A DNA stretch of 64,000 bases from Talaromyces rugulosus. Its lineage: Eukaryota > Ascomycota > Eurotiomycetes > Eurotiales > Trichocomaceae. A program made the position numbers and the translations under genes. Location of the stretch: assembly GCF_013368755.1 (NCBI RefSeq), contig NC_049566.1:4650001-4714000 (forward strand). The letters are read 5' to 3'. Of this stretch, positions 11,562 through 21,932 are shown in pieces. Below the pieces are notes generated by a model that saw nothing but the letters and a program-made list of their open reading frames with translations, was not told the DNA's origin and did no database searches. How positions within the stretch are numbered: the first letter of the stretch is position 1; each line of letters starts with the position of its first letter.

Positions 11562-13048
11562 TGTCTCGTCTATTTATTTCCACTCTTTCTATTATATTTG
11601 TTTTAACCAGCAGCACTCCGTGGTGATGATATTATACTCGGAAATGCCACGTTGTGCGGGGGACTGCATGGCACAAGAGCAATCGCCGGCCATGCGGGGT
11701 CGACCAAAGTCTCGGCCTATGATGCGATAAAGTCAAAAATGCGCCGGAAATCGGATCCCGCGAGAAATTAAGGCTTGTTTTTGTTTGGTGACAGTTGTGT
11801 TTTGATGATGCTTCTGTTGTGCGGGGAGAAGTCAAATGGGCGACATGGTGTTGACATGGAGGTTGTTCAATGTTGAATATTCTCTGTCAGAGAGTGGGTT
11901 GTTTGCAAATAGTGCACACCACTAATCAATCGATTCGAGCATTTCGAATATTTCGAAAATTTGAGAGTCAAGTGACATTTGAAATCAGGCGCTTCTGTGG
12001 TACTTCAAAATGCCACGGCCAGAACCAGTTAAAGTGCTCTTATTATCAATTGATATGTTCTAGAGTCAGCATTCAAATACACGTAGTTCACGCATTCAAC
12101 ATTTAAACACACTTGAATTGATAGCAAATCCAGGCATTCTCCTGAGTTGGCATATACCAATAGTTTCATATCATTGATCAATTGATAGCAATGCATGGTC
12201 ATCATCTCAAGTTGCACAACTATCCGGTAAAGTACGGCGACCCGGCAAAGTACGGCGTTCGCACAAAGATCATCGCATGTAAATACCTTCTGACCGTTGG
12301 ATTTAGACGCTTGGCACTACTTATCCCCTGTCACAATTCATTAAGATGATACCAACTAACCCTGCACAAGGGTAGCATCTAAAAATAAACTGGTCTGCTA
12401 GTGCAGCCACAGGATATCGTGTCGATCAACAATCGATATCACCACGTACCAGACCAGACCCCGAGACCCTGAGAGACAGCTCGGCTCCTTTTTACGTATA
12501 TCGTCTCATGATTCATCTCCACACCGCAATCCCTCAGCTTGGGGGTCTTGGCAGGGGCCGACTTTGACTCGGATTCAATTAAGCCCAGCCAAGCCGAAGA
12601 CATTCGAACAAATCTAATCACGGACAAGATCTCATGCTAGGCTGCTGATAGCAGACTATTGAGACGTAAGAAGAACGACTTATTCACCAGCGAGTTATAC
12701 AGTCAAAGAGTGTCGACCTCAAGAACAATTGTAACAAGGTTTCTTGTCTTGATCGCCAAAACTAAGCCTGTGGGGGCCGATAACCTTCCGCAAGTAGGAA
12801 ATGCCAAAGATTCGTCCAAGCTCAACACGAGAACAAGCTTGTTTAACAATAATAAGCCTCGCTCCGGCCTTTTCGGCGCTTACTGACAGATTGCCGGGTT
12901 GGGGTCTGACCTTGTTGCAACCTGAGAGCCTGTCATATAAATGTTTTTTTTTATAAATTGAGCCTCTCTGCCGATGTTGAGGATTGTTTCTGGAATCAAA
13001 TAAGCATATCCTCAAAGTATACCAATACAATCCAAACAGCTGAGCAAA
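11562..13048 (+). other. 1.5-kb intergenic region, no gene recognised
   Basis: AT-rich and gene-free by eye. It contains a near-perfect 16-nt direct repeat (12224-12239 and 12242-12257). Two TATA-like boxes (12936-12942 and 12951-12957) lie about 100 nt upstream of the chitosanase start. Confidence 0.5.
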
Positions 13049-13801
13049 ATGAAAACTGCTGCCATCACCAGCCTGGCCGTCGCGGCCCTGGCAGCGCCAG
13101 CCCTCGCCTACGACATCCCTGACAATGTGCAAGCCTTCTACGACAAGGTCAAGAAAGGTGGCTCTTGCAGCGGCTCAGACCTCCTCCAAGGCGGCTTCTA
13201 CGCTGAAGAAGACGGCTCTCAAGACTATGGCTACTGCCAAAAATACTTCACCGACAAGGGCTTCTACATCAAGGGGTCTGGCAAAGAACTGGCCGACATG
13301 GACGTCGACTGTGACGGCGACCAGGATGGTCTCGACTCGCGCTGCGGTTCGTCTGGCGACACCCAGGCCGAGACTGCTTTCAAAGACCAAGTCCACGACG
13401 ACTATGGTATTTCAGATCTGCGCGCCGATATCCACCCTTATGTCGTGCTGGGCAACTATGGTGACTACAGCCCAACCTTTGACCCCGAGGATGTGGGTAT
13501 CAAGCCGCTGAGTCTTGTTGCCGTCGTGTGCAACAACAAGCTCATCTATGGTATTTGGGGAGACACCAACGGTGACGATGGCCCCCCTCTGGTCGGCGAG
13601 TCTTCGCTTGCTGTCGGCACTGCTTGCTTCGGGGATAGCATCAATGGCGACAACGGTCACGAAGACACGGATGTTTTGTACATTGCTTTCAAGGGCGACG
13701 ATGCCGTTCCGGGAACTTCGGCTGACTGGTCTGCCGACTCGTATGAGGATTTTGCTGCCAGTATCAAGGACTTTGGCGACAACCTCGTTTCGTCTCTGTA
13801 A
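13049..13801 (+). CDS. GH75 endo-chitosanase, secreted
   Basis: Intronless, 250 aa. Residues 1-20 (MKTAAITSLAVAALAAPALA) form a signal peptide ending before YDIPDNVQ. The GH75 core follows: FYIKG, the acidic stretch DMDVDCDGDQDG, the catalytic-region GDTQAETAFKD, LNYPYVVLG-type strand (HPYVVLGNYGDY) and IYGIWGDTNGDDGP.VGESS, in which Asp and Glu are the proposed catalytic acids of the family. It hydrolyses beta-1,4-glucosamine bonds of chitosan outside the cell. Length matches Aspergillus chitosanases. Unlike some family members, no chitosan-binding R3 module follows. A TATA box lies about 90-110 nt upstream. Confidence 0.92.
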   Translation: MKTAAITSLAVAALAAPALAYDIPDNVQAFYDKVKKGGSCSGSDLLQGGFYAEEDGSQDYGYCQKYFTDKGFYIKGSGKELADMDVDCDGDQDGLDSRCGSSGDTQAETAFKDQVHDDYGISDLRADIHPYVVLGNYGDYSPTFDPEDVGIKPLSLVAVVCNNKLIYGIWGDTNGDDGPPLVGESSLAVGTACFGDSINGDNGHEDTDVLYIAFKGDDAVPGTSADWSADSYEDFAASIKDFGDNLVSSL

Positions 13802-13856
13802 ATTAGCCAACTTGAAAGTGAATCGTGAAGACAGATGGAAATGATTAAACCTTCAC

Positions 13857-14213
13857 TCACATTGAACATATGTACTTTGGAAATGATAAATTATACGAAG
13901 CAAATAAGTTGCGCAAAATAGTACCTAGTTTCAATCTCTCGTCAATGGGAGTTCTTATCGCTGGTAGAAATTTGCTCATGCACATCAGAATACAACCAAT
14001 TTCATGTTTCTCGCCTAAACGTCGATAATACTTATGACTCATAATTTGCATGTCGATTAATGTAGAAATAACTGCAGACAACGTTTGGCCGAGAAGGTCG
14101 GGCTGGGCCAACTCTTCAGGGCTCGGGCGAATATTTGCCCCGGTTCGGGGGCCGTTTGCCAAATCCGGCACAATTCGAGACATGTACTCATCGTAGCTAT
14201 ACATACTTGTCAA
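13857..14213 (-). other. unassigned open reading frame, 118 codons
   Basis: An open frame between the chitosanase and the NmrA-like gene. Its composition is protein-like (IRPSPEELAQPDLLGQ, IDERLKLGTILRNL) but I recognise no family, and the start near MTSMYSYDEYMSRIVPD has no partner exon I could find. It may be a relic of a longer gene such as a regulator, or chance. Confidence 0.25.
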
Positions 14214-14321
14214 AAGATATAAAGTCAGAGTAAAAATGCCATACCGTATATATTTTCAGATAGCATCTCAGTACTCAATCTGTCAAGGTCTTTCTTGTTA
14301 TTTGAAAAAAAAAAATTCACC

Positions 14322-15350
14322 ATGTCCCAAATCATTACCGTTTTTGGCGCCACCGGCAACCAGGGAGGCTCCGTTATTCGAGCCATTCAGAGTGATACGG
14401 AACTCTCTTCCCAATTCAAAATACGCGCTGTCACTCGAAATGTTTCGTCCGCGGCAGCACAGGAGCTGGCCACCAAGGGGGTGGAAGTAGTCAAGGTATG
14501 GCTGGCCTCGAGTATCGCGATGGTCTAACCCTAACCCATCTTCATAGGGAGACTTGTCCTCATACGAATCAGTGAAAGCGGCCGTCTCCGGTGCTCACAC
14601 CGTCTTTTTGGTGACAAACTTTTGGGAGAGTTCTTCCCGCGAAATTGAAGTTTCTCAGGGCAAAACGGCCACCGATGCCTGCAAAGCTGCCGGTGTCCAG
14701 CATCTCATCTTCTCTAGTATGATGGACGCCTCAGAAGTAAGCAAGGGGGCTTGGGTTAATATCCATCATTTTGATGGCAAGGCGGAAATTGAGCGCTATA
14801 TCCGCGAGTCTGCAATCCCGGCTACTTTTATTCTCGCTGGCACGTTCATGAGTGAGGTTGTAGACATGCTACAAAAGAATGGAGACAATTACGTTGTTGC
14901 ATTACCAATCGAAGGCAGTGCCAAAATACCGTTTATTGATGTTGTAGCCGATACAGGTGAGTAGCCTTTCTCATTGACTCTCTAATTTCGGTCCACTGAT
15001 ATAAACATACATTTGATATAGGTCTATTTGTGAAAGCGGTCATCAAGAACCGTGAAAAGCTTCTCGGAAAACAAATCTACGCCTCCGTTGCATACTATAC
15101 CTTTGACCAGATCATCAACGAGTTCTCCAGTGTGACTGGGAAACCTGCCGTGTATATGAAGGTTCCCGAGGAGATATTCAGATCTTTCCTCCCGGAAAAC
15201 AAGGCGGCGGAGATATATGAGATGCTGATGCTAATTCAGGAGTTTGGATACTACGCTGGAGCTGATCTGGCCGAAAGCTTGGAGCTACTTGACGGAAAAC
15301 CAACTGGGTGGAAAGAGTTTCTGGAGAAGAATCGGGAGAAGTGGGAGTAA
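14322..15350 (+). CDS. NmrA-like NAD(P)-binding protein
   Basis: Three exons, join(14322..14495,14548..14956,15022..15350), 303 aa. An N-terminal Rossmann motif VFGATGNQGGSVIRAI and RAVTRNV for the dinucleotide identify the NmrA/HSCARG branch of the short-chain dehydrogenase superfamily. IFSSMMDAS holds the usual active-site position without the YxxxK pair. Family members act as redox sensors or co-repressors (NmrA binds AreA) or as isoflavone-reductase-like enzymes. The 174-, 409- and 329-nt exons join in frame at VVK/GDLSS and DT/GLFVKAV. The ATG follows an A10-like run with a favourable CACCATG context. Confidence 0.85.
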
Positions 15351-15505
15351 CTGTCTCATTAGAAACGCCCCTTTTTTTTAAGCTTGTTAGACACTATTAA
15401 AAAATTTTGTTAGCTCGTGAGAACCGTATATGTGGCTTAGATCAAACTAGAATAAGGCAACTTGATTGTCATATGGCTTAAGTTGAAAACGATAGCTGAC
15501 TACAA

Positions 15506-16327
15506 CTATTCCTTCCGACAGATAACCTCGGCACTTAGAATACTAATCCAGGCGTCCTCATGCTCGCCCCAGAGTCTCCACGCGTTGGACACCCTTTCTA
15601 GATCCTCGGTCGCGGCTAGCTTTCCATCCAGGGCAGTTTTGGCAAACGCAGATGACACCGACCGTTCCACCCATAGATCGGCCCACCATTCGACTTCATC
15701 TTTCGAGCTATAACACCAGTTGCTCGAGCTGCATTTAATGTCGGAAAACCCAGCCTGTTTGGCCCACACGTGAAGCACGCGTCCGGCATCCGGCTCTCCT
15801 CCATTGTGCCGAGCGACTTTGCTGTAGAGTGACTGCCACTCATCCAACCCGTCACTTTGGGGATACCACAGAAAGGCTCCGTAGTCCGATTCACGAGCAG
15901 CCACAATGCCTCCAGACTTGGCTACGCGTTTCATTTCCTTGAGAATGCCGACCGGATCGCCGACGTGCTGCAGGACTTGATGGCATAGGACAACGTCAAA
16001 ACTGCCGTCTTCATATTCTAGCGCATTTGCGTCCCCTGAGACAAAGTCTATGTTCTTCACTCCCCTTTCCTGAGCCAAAGTGCGAGCCTGGCCAAGGATA
16101 ACCTCGCCGGCACGTTCTAGACCAGTGACGTGTCCTTCTGGGACATACCCGGCAAGGTCGACAGTGATCGTGCCTGGTCCGCATCCAATGTCGAGGATTT
16201 TCATATGTGGCTTAAGATGAGGAAGTAGATAGGCGGCCGAGTTGAGAGCTGTTCTCCAACCGTGAGACCGAATAACCGATGGATGGTGTCCATGAGTGTA
16301 AGTGGCCGATTCTGTTTTGGGCGCCAT
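15506..16327 (-). CDS. SAM-dependent methyltransferase (UbiE/Methyltransf_11-type)
   Basis: Intronless, 273 aa. Motif I ILDIGCGPGTITVDLA (44-59), an acidic residue at the end of strand 2 (VTGLERA), motif NIDFVSGDANALEYEDGSFDVVLCHQVLQHVGDP, and LKEMKRVAKSGGIV are the class I Rossmann methyltransferase signatures, closest to UbiE/Coq5-like and secondary-metabolite methyltransferases. No membrane segment or signal peptide. It is convergent with the NmrA-like gene (155 nt apart). Substrate is not predictable. Confidence 0.87.
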   Translation of the reverse strand: MAPKTESATYTHGHHPSVIRSHGWRTALNSAAYLLPHLKPHMKILDIGCGPGTITVDLAGYVPEGHVTGLERAGEVILGQARTLAQERGVKNIDFVSGDANALEYEDGSFDVVLCHQVLQHVGDPVGILKEMKRVAKSGGIVAARESDYGAFLWYPQSDGLDEWQSLYSKVARHNGGEPDAGRVLHVWAKQAGFSDIKCSSSNWCYSSKDEVEWWADLWVERSVSSAFAKTALDGKLAATEDLERVSNAWRLWGEHEDAWISILSAEVICRKE

Positions 16328-17427
16328 GCTTCAAAAACAGGACAAGCGTAATCAGAAGTATATTAAAAGATTAGCTGTTTAGCTGTTGAAGAAATTATAA
16401 TCCCTTCTTTTCCAGATTCTGGATGCGATCTCTCTGTTTTATACTATTCCAAGAATACAACGATCTATAGATCATTCCAAGCCGATGCCGGATCACCGCA
16501 GCGGGGCATTCCTGCTGATTACTCAGGATGCTCCGTTAGCGGCTGAGCTATACACAAGTTAGGTAGTAAATACATCGATCTAGATAGCTTCAAGCATTTC
16601 TTTGTTTTTACGATCCAATAACGTTTTTTGTTTGTCGTTGGGAAAAGAGCCGATCTCGGCTTACCAGTTGTCAAGCTTGTCCAATCAAGTGTTTAGAGTT
16701 TATCATCATGAGCATTGGATTCCGTTTGAAGACTTGAGAAAAAGGAAATGAATAACGTATGCGCTTGTAATAATATGTCAAGAATCAGGTAAATTATTGG
16801 CTCTCTTTTCTTCATGCTAGTCATAGCCTATATAATCGGCATATGGAGCAGTATCATGAATATCAAATTTAAGATCTTGGCCCTTTTTATTTTGTGTTAC
16901 TTAGAAAACAGGTGTGTGTATTTGTGGGATTTTTCACTAATAGCGCTTTATATTACTATTACCACCCCAACTATAGACTGTATATACATGTATAGAGAAT
17001 CCCGTTAAGCGTGGACGATAATGTACAAACACTCTTAAAAAAAAGCACTATAAATCAATGACCATTGAGAGTTTCCAATAGTATAGTATCTTGTACTACC
17101 CACCCACATCAAGGCACTTTCGGTATCACAACCGATAGCCATGTCAAGATACGGTGTCTTGTCAGAGTCGGACTTTATGACCAAAGTCGCTCATCATCAG
17201 CCAGTCGTCATCAGAATTGCAACCATTACTATCTACAAGTACTGGAGGGAAAGTACTCATATGTCAATCATTCAATGTTTCAAAAGTTTCGCTTAGTTGT
17301 CTCGATATACAACATATAGTAATTAGGTTGAGCTACATGCTTACGGACAGACGTCACCGCAAGGCATACATATTCAGACAAAATATCGAGAAACAAATCG
17401 CGAAGCAGTCATAAATTCAACCACTCT
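16328..17427 (+). other. 1.1-kb AT-rich spacer, no gene recognised
   Basis: Long AT-rich stretch with short open frames only; I see no conserved motif or repeat in it. Confidence 0.5.
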
Positions 17428-17901
17428 TTAAGCTACTTTAGCAAAAGAAAGCTTCTCGCAACCGTCCGGGGTTTTCGTTTCTTCGGTTGCCCAGTACATC
17501 TGGCCTTCTTCACCTCCTTCTCTGCACGCGAAAAATCCATGGAACCTCTCTTCATCAAGTGTAAGGCCGCCATTTTGGTCAAATGTAAAGCCCTTGGTGG
17601 GAGTTTCGTAACCGATGAGGACTTCGCTGAGGTTTCCAGGACCGCCGGAGATGTCTGACAGTGACATTCCAGCCTTGGACTCCCCGCCTTCGATTTCAAT
17701 TTCAAGGTTGCCTTTGCTGTTGATAGATGCCTTGGAAGCCTTGCTTTGCCCGTCGACGGCGAGACCGATCATGATACCTCGGCTGACCATTGTGTAGCCT
17801 AGGTATTTCCCCGCGTGGGTCTTGAGATAGGTGCCGTTGTTTTGACCGAGAACTGGCGCCGCCGCGGCGAGGGAGAGGAGCGAGATGGTGGAGAAGCGCA
17901 T
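17428..17901 (-). CDS. small secreted protein
   Basis: Intronless, 157 aa. Residues 1-19 (MRFSTISLLSLAAAAPVLG) are a clear signal peptide before QNNGTYLKTHAGKYLGY. The mature part is acidic and Gly-rich, has two late Cys (FFACREGGEEG and TPDGCEKLSF) that could pair, and one N-glycosylation site (NNGT). It resembles the small secreted proteins common in Aspergillus whose function is unknown. A TATAAAAG box (minus strand, around 17994-18001) sits about 95 nt upstream of the ATG. Confidence 0.75.
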   Translation of the reverse strand: MRFSTISLLSLAAAAPVLGQNNGTYLKTHAGKYLGYTMVSRGIMIGLAVDGQSKASKASINSKGNLEIEIEGGESKAGMSLSDISGGPGNLSEVLIGYETPTKGFTFDQNGGLTLDEERFHGFFACREGGEEGQMYWATEETKTPDGCEKLSFAKVA

Positions 17902-18675
17902 TTTATCGATTCAAGGGGTATAGATGGTTTAGGCTTAAGGTTTCTGAGGTTGTTGGGGTTGAATTGATGCAGGTTGCGGTTGTGGATTTGATTCTTTTAT
18001 AAATTCAGGGTCAAGATGGAAAATTCATATATGAAACACTGTGATGTAACTCAACGTACAACCTCACCCACACAGTTACACAATAGCTCTCATAACTCCA
18101 GTTGTTCAAGCTGTGCCTCATCAACTTGTCTCAACCCGCGTGTTTCGGGCGAATCAGGCCGGTCATGTTGGGTGGGGGTTACTGCGTATTTGCTGATCTT
18201 GACGATCAAAATTTCGGATCGCAAATCCTTCATAACTGGATTCAATAAAGGACGTCAGAGTCCAGAGCCGTGGGGTTCGATGGGTGAGTCTGACAGGCTC
18301 TGTTCTAGGCTCCCGGCCATACGCCGGATCTCGCGTGGGACTCTTTCGTCATCTAAACTGCTAGTTAAATGGTTGCAGGGCTATAAATACAACTTTATGC
18401 CCTCAGATAAGAAACCCCGCTACCATTCCTCCATTCGAAATGACACAATCGCGATGCCCAGAAAGATGGTGGTTTGAACCAAGAAAAATGGGATCAGAAT
18501 CTTGAATCTGCCGCGTCTTGGTCGCCATACTGTCTCGCCATTGATACTAATTGACTACAGAGTAATTCTTCGCTACTTGCATTTTAAACAGCAGGCAGTG
18601 TCTTGAAAATGTCTTCGATATGCTTGGCTCATAATTCAACGACATTTCGGATAAAACAGCTATTCTACTAGAATT
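17902..18675 (+). other. intergenic spacer, no gene recognised
   Basis: The first 110 nt hold the promoter of the secreted protein. A 153-codon open frame at 18016-18477 has no family features and I do not call it. Confidence 0.45.
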
Positions 18676-19533
18676 TCATAAATTATCTTTCAAAAATGTC
18701 GCCAGGATTGCGGATATTTGCTCGGGTTGATCTTCTGGCGAAAAGTGACCACAGTTGTCGATCACGTCTAGACTTGACCCCGGAATGGCGGCATTTAACT
18801 TGCGAGCCCAGTCGACGACCTGCCAGGAGTCGTTGGCTCCCCAAACAAGTTTCACAGGCAATTTACCGAGCTCGTGGTATCGACTGGCAACCTCCATGGT
18901 ATGTTTTGAATCATAATGTCTCACCTGATGTTGAAACAGGCTGGCCTGCCCGACTGGGCCTGAGATGTAATCGAGATAGACATTGAGAATACCGTCGGAC
19001 AGCTTTTGTTGGTTTTGAACTGCAGACAAGAGCCACGCTCTAAAGTGGGCACGATGATCTTCGTCCTTTGCCTTTATCAACACATCCAGGCCATTTTTCA
19101 TCTGCTCTTTAGTACGTTTTGAGGGATAGCTGTCAAAGCTCACAACGTCAATGAGCGTCAACGAGCGCACGCGCTCTGACGAAAATATAGCGAAGCGCTG
19201 TGCAATTCCCCCGCCAATATCGTGAGCTACTAGGTGGAACGTGTCGAGTCCCCAGTGTGCCAGCAAGCCTTCCAGGATCGGTACTTGGCCGGTTATAGAC
19301 GTGTCTACGGACGGGTCTATGGGACGCTCCGAGAGCCCGTATCCGAGAAGGTCGAAAACATAGATCTTGATACCAGGCGACAGTAGGCCCGGTAAAATAT
19401 TGCGCCAGATGAGCGATGACGAGGGAGTTCCATGAACGAGAACGACAGGGTGTTGAGCATCGGCGGCACCGTAGACTCCGTACGCAATACGTTGCCCTTT
19501 GATGATAACGTTCTCGGTTGCAAGTGGTTCCAT
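18676..19533 (-). CDS. alpha/beta hydrolase (epoxide hydrolase/dehalogenase-like)
   Basis: Intronless, 285 aa. VLVHGTPSSSLIWRN gives the oxyanion hole, LVAHDIGGGIAQRFA the nucleophile elbow with Asp rather than Ser, LVWGANDSW the acid and NCGHFSPEDQP the catalytic His. The Asp nucleophile places it with epoxide hydrolases and haloalkane dehalogenases rather than lipases. No signal peptide. It lies in tandem with the 3-hydroxyisobutyrate-dehydrogenase-like gene upstream on the same strand (330 nt apart). Substrate unknown. Confidence 0.85.
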   Translation of the reverse strand: MEPLATENVIIKGQRIAYGVYGAADAQHPVVLVHGTPSSSLIWRNILPGLLSPGIKIYVFDLLGYGLSERPIDPSVDTSITGQVPILEGLLAHWGLDTFHLVAHDIGGGIAQRFAIFSSERVRSLTLIDVVSFDSYPSKRTKEQMKNGLDVLIKAKDEDHRAHFRAWLLSAVQNQQKLSDGILNVYLDYISGPVGQASLFQHQVRHYDSKHTMEVASRYHELGKLPVKLVWGANDSWQVVDWARKLNAAIPGSSLDVIDNCGHFSPEDQPEQISAILATFLKDNL

Positions 19534-19863
19534 GACTGAATTTGTCTGTCAGAATTACAGCTCTACAGCTTTGGAGTAGTAACTATAAAGTACCTAGAAA
19601 TTTGTTGATTTGTAAGCTGGCGCGGGGTGGGTGACGTTCTCGGACATCGATGAGCCAACCAGAGAAATAGGAGAGACCATCTTAAGCTACTTTTCATGCT
19701 GCAAATTGTCATAATTTTATATTGTCATGTCTAAGATGGGCTCGTACAGGAGAGATTTGACCCTATCAAGCTATCAACTCTAATATCATTGTCTTCCTGT
19801 CTCATCAACTCGTGGTTAATACTTTCTGAGCTACGCCGGGTTCAATTAAATACGTGAATATGG
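19534..19863 (-). other. spacer and promoter of the alpha/beta hydrolase
   Basis: 330 nt, no gene recognised. Confidence 0.4.
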
Positions 19864-21069
19864 CTACTGGTTGCCTTCTTCCGGCCTCGCTCGTACGATG
19901 TCGTTTCGGAAATCCAACCCAGCATCCTCCCTAGCAATCCCATACAAACTCGACGAATCCAGCGCTCTTCCACCATGAGCTTCAGAGTAGTCCCTTGCTC
20001 TCTTGAGATTGTCCATTGCTACTTCAGCTACTTTGAGTCTTGCACCTACTGCTTCTGCCGAGTCAATTCCATGCTGAACGTCCTTGATGGCGAGATGGAG
20101 ATCAGACATTGCTTTTTGGCCTGGTCACTATATTAGGGAATGATGTACGTAATTTGACAGGAATCAAACAGACCTTTCTCGGGAATATATACGCCAGTGG
20201 TAAGTCGGTTTGAGTCCGAGTAGACAATATCTCCGAATTTCTTTCCCAGAAAGGACTCGAATAACTGAGAGTCTAGCCCTGATTTTTCAGCAAGGACATG
20301 AGCTTCCGAGACAACTTCCATAATACCGGCAACGACAAAGTTCCTACAGCAGAAAAGTATTCAGCAACTATATTTTCTTGTTTTCCAGGGAGAAATTACC
20401 CCAGTGTCTTGAGCAATACTGCCTTTTCTGGCAAATCGGACACAATGAGAACATCATTCGCAATGACACCTCTAAATGCCTGCGCAAGCACATCCAGGAA
20501 TTCTCTTCGCGGGCCAGCAAGGGCCATCATCAACTCGCCCGTTGCAGCGCTGGGCGGGGGTCCAAATACCGGTGCTGCGACAAACAAAACTCCGCGCTGT
20601 GACACCGATGCTGCGACTTCTTTGGTCGTGTAAGGGTGGACTGTCGTTGTATCCACAATTGTCTTTTTTGTGAGGTCGCTTTCTGAACTAGAAATCTGCT
20701 GAATGACACTTTTCAAAGCATTATCGTCACTCATCTAGATCACAGGACAATATATTGATATTAGCAACTTATAGTGGCCATTCTAGCGGCTCCTTACAGA
20801 AATACAGATGACATCGCTTTTCTGCACGAGCTCGTCTATTGATTGACACTGGATTGCACCGCGATCCAGAATCTGCTGGCCGCGAGACGCAGTGCGATTG
20901 AAATAGTGCAGCCCTGGTAGGCCCTCGGTTTGGAGATGATCCTGAACGCGAGTGGCCATGGCTAAGCCCATACTACCGAGACCTGTCCGTTATTAGTATG
21001 AGTAAGAAGAAACTTGTGGAAGAATAATTTACCAATCCATCCTACTTGATAATCTTTGAATAATGACAT
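19864..21069 (-). CDS. 3-hydroxyisobutyrate dehydrogenase-like (6PGDH-family) oxidoreductase
   Basis: Five exons, complement(join(19864..20120,20174..20343,20400..20734,20798..20982,21033..21069)), 327 aa. The NAD(P) motif WIGLGSMGLAMA is split by the first intron after VGWIG. Later, TIVDTTTVHP and VFVAAPVFGPPPSA-type (VAAPVFGPPPSAATGELM) match the beta-hydroxyacid dehydrogenase substrate loop, where DxST and GG are normal, and NFVVAGIMEVVSEAHVLAEKSGLD matches the catalytic helix. The normal catalytic Lys (K in GxxGxGxxxK) has Asn-Phe context here (KTLGNFVVAG), so Lys171 equivalent is not evident and activity is uncertain. All four introns are canonical and restore frame. Confidence 0.82.
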
Positions 21070-21932
21070 TGTGGTTTGTGGTTATAATTGATGCGGGGTT
21101 CAGCCGAATGTAAAGTGATGGCTGAAAGTAGAAGAGATTAGTCAACTATTGCGGCATCTGTTGATCCGGATGAGTCATAAAGGATTCTTTCAAATAACAT
21201 CTAAAGTAGCAAATCAACAGTAGAAACATTGAATCTAGCCTCTTGCAGGATTCGGGCATGGGCTAGTTGAGCCGATATATCAATTGGCACGTATATATGA
21301 CTCGGCATTTCAGTGGAGATGCCGAAGCGGGGTTCTCACTTGTGAACACTAATGTAAGCAATTTGGTTCGTAGCTAGGAAAAACAAAATAAGCTTAGTTG
21401 ATATTTTATTCGACTGTTTCACTTTGAATTGTTTAATGGATGTATTTTTAGATCTTGGGATTGTCTGTTGGCCAAGCCAACCCTAACCTATTGATGTCCC
21501 ATGTAAGTGTATAAAATTGAATCATTCAATGTTTTTTTTTTCGGCTGAACCTGTCGAAGCTGCTACCCAGTTTTGTTCTAAGTTACACTGAACTGAGTCG
21601 TAGGGCTACATATAGAAGGTTGCGTGTATAATATGCACGCCCGGAAAGTCCTGGGACTTTCAGCGTCACTTATTTGTATCAGGAAGTATTGAACAAGAAG
21701 AATAAATCAATTATGATATCATATTCTACCATGATAGCTGCAAATCTGCATGCCCTCTCTGAAACGCTTTTGTTCAAGGTGCAAAACTCCTCTCCACTTC
21801 ACACAGTCCCAGACCATCACCACAACCGCAACCCTAGATGTCTTTAGAAATGTAGAAAGTATGATTTAGCGAGATTGGCGCCTGTCGAATTCAGAAGTAG
21901 AAGCAACAGGAGGCACAACGGTGTATGTCCCG
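21070..21932 (+). other. intergenic spacer with dispersed repeat
   Basis: No gene seen. 21426-21465 is 35/40 identical to 23923-23962, a diverged dispersed repeat. Confidence 0.45.

Noticed and set aside
13125..13511. Second long open frame overlapping the chitosanase
   Set aside because: Shadow frame: the GH75 frame has signal peptide and catalytic motifs, the other does not.
18016..18477. 153-codon open frame as a gene
   Set aside because: Composition is not protein-like and no motif or intron partner is seen; it lies in the promoter region of the secreted protein.
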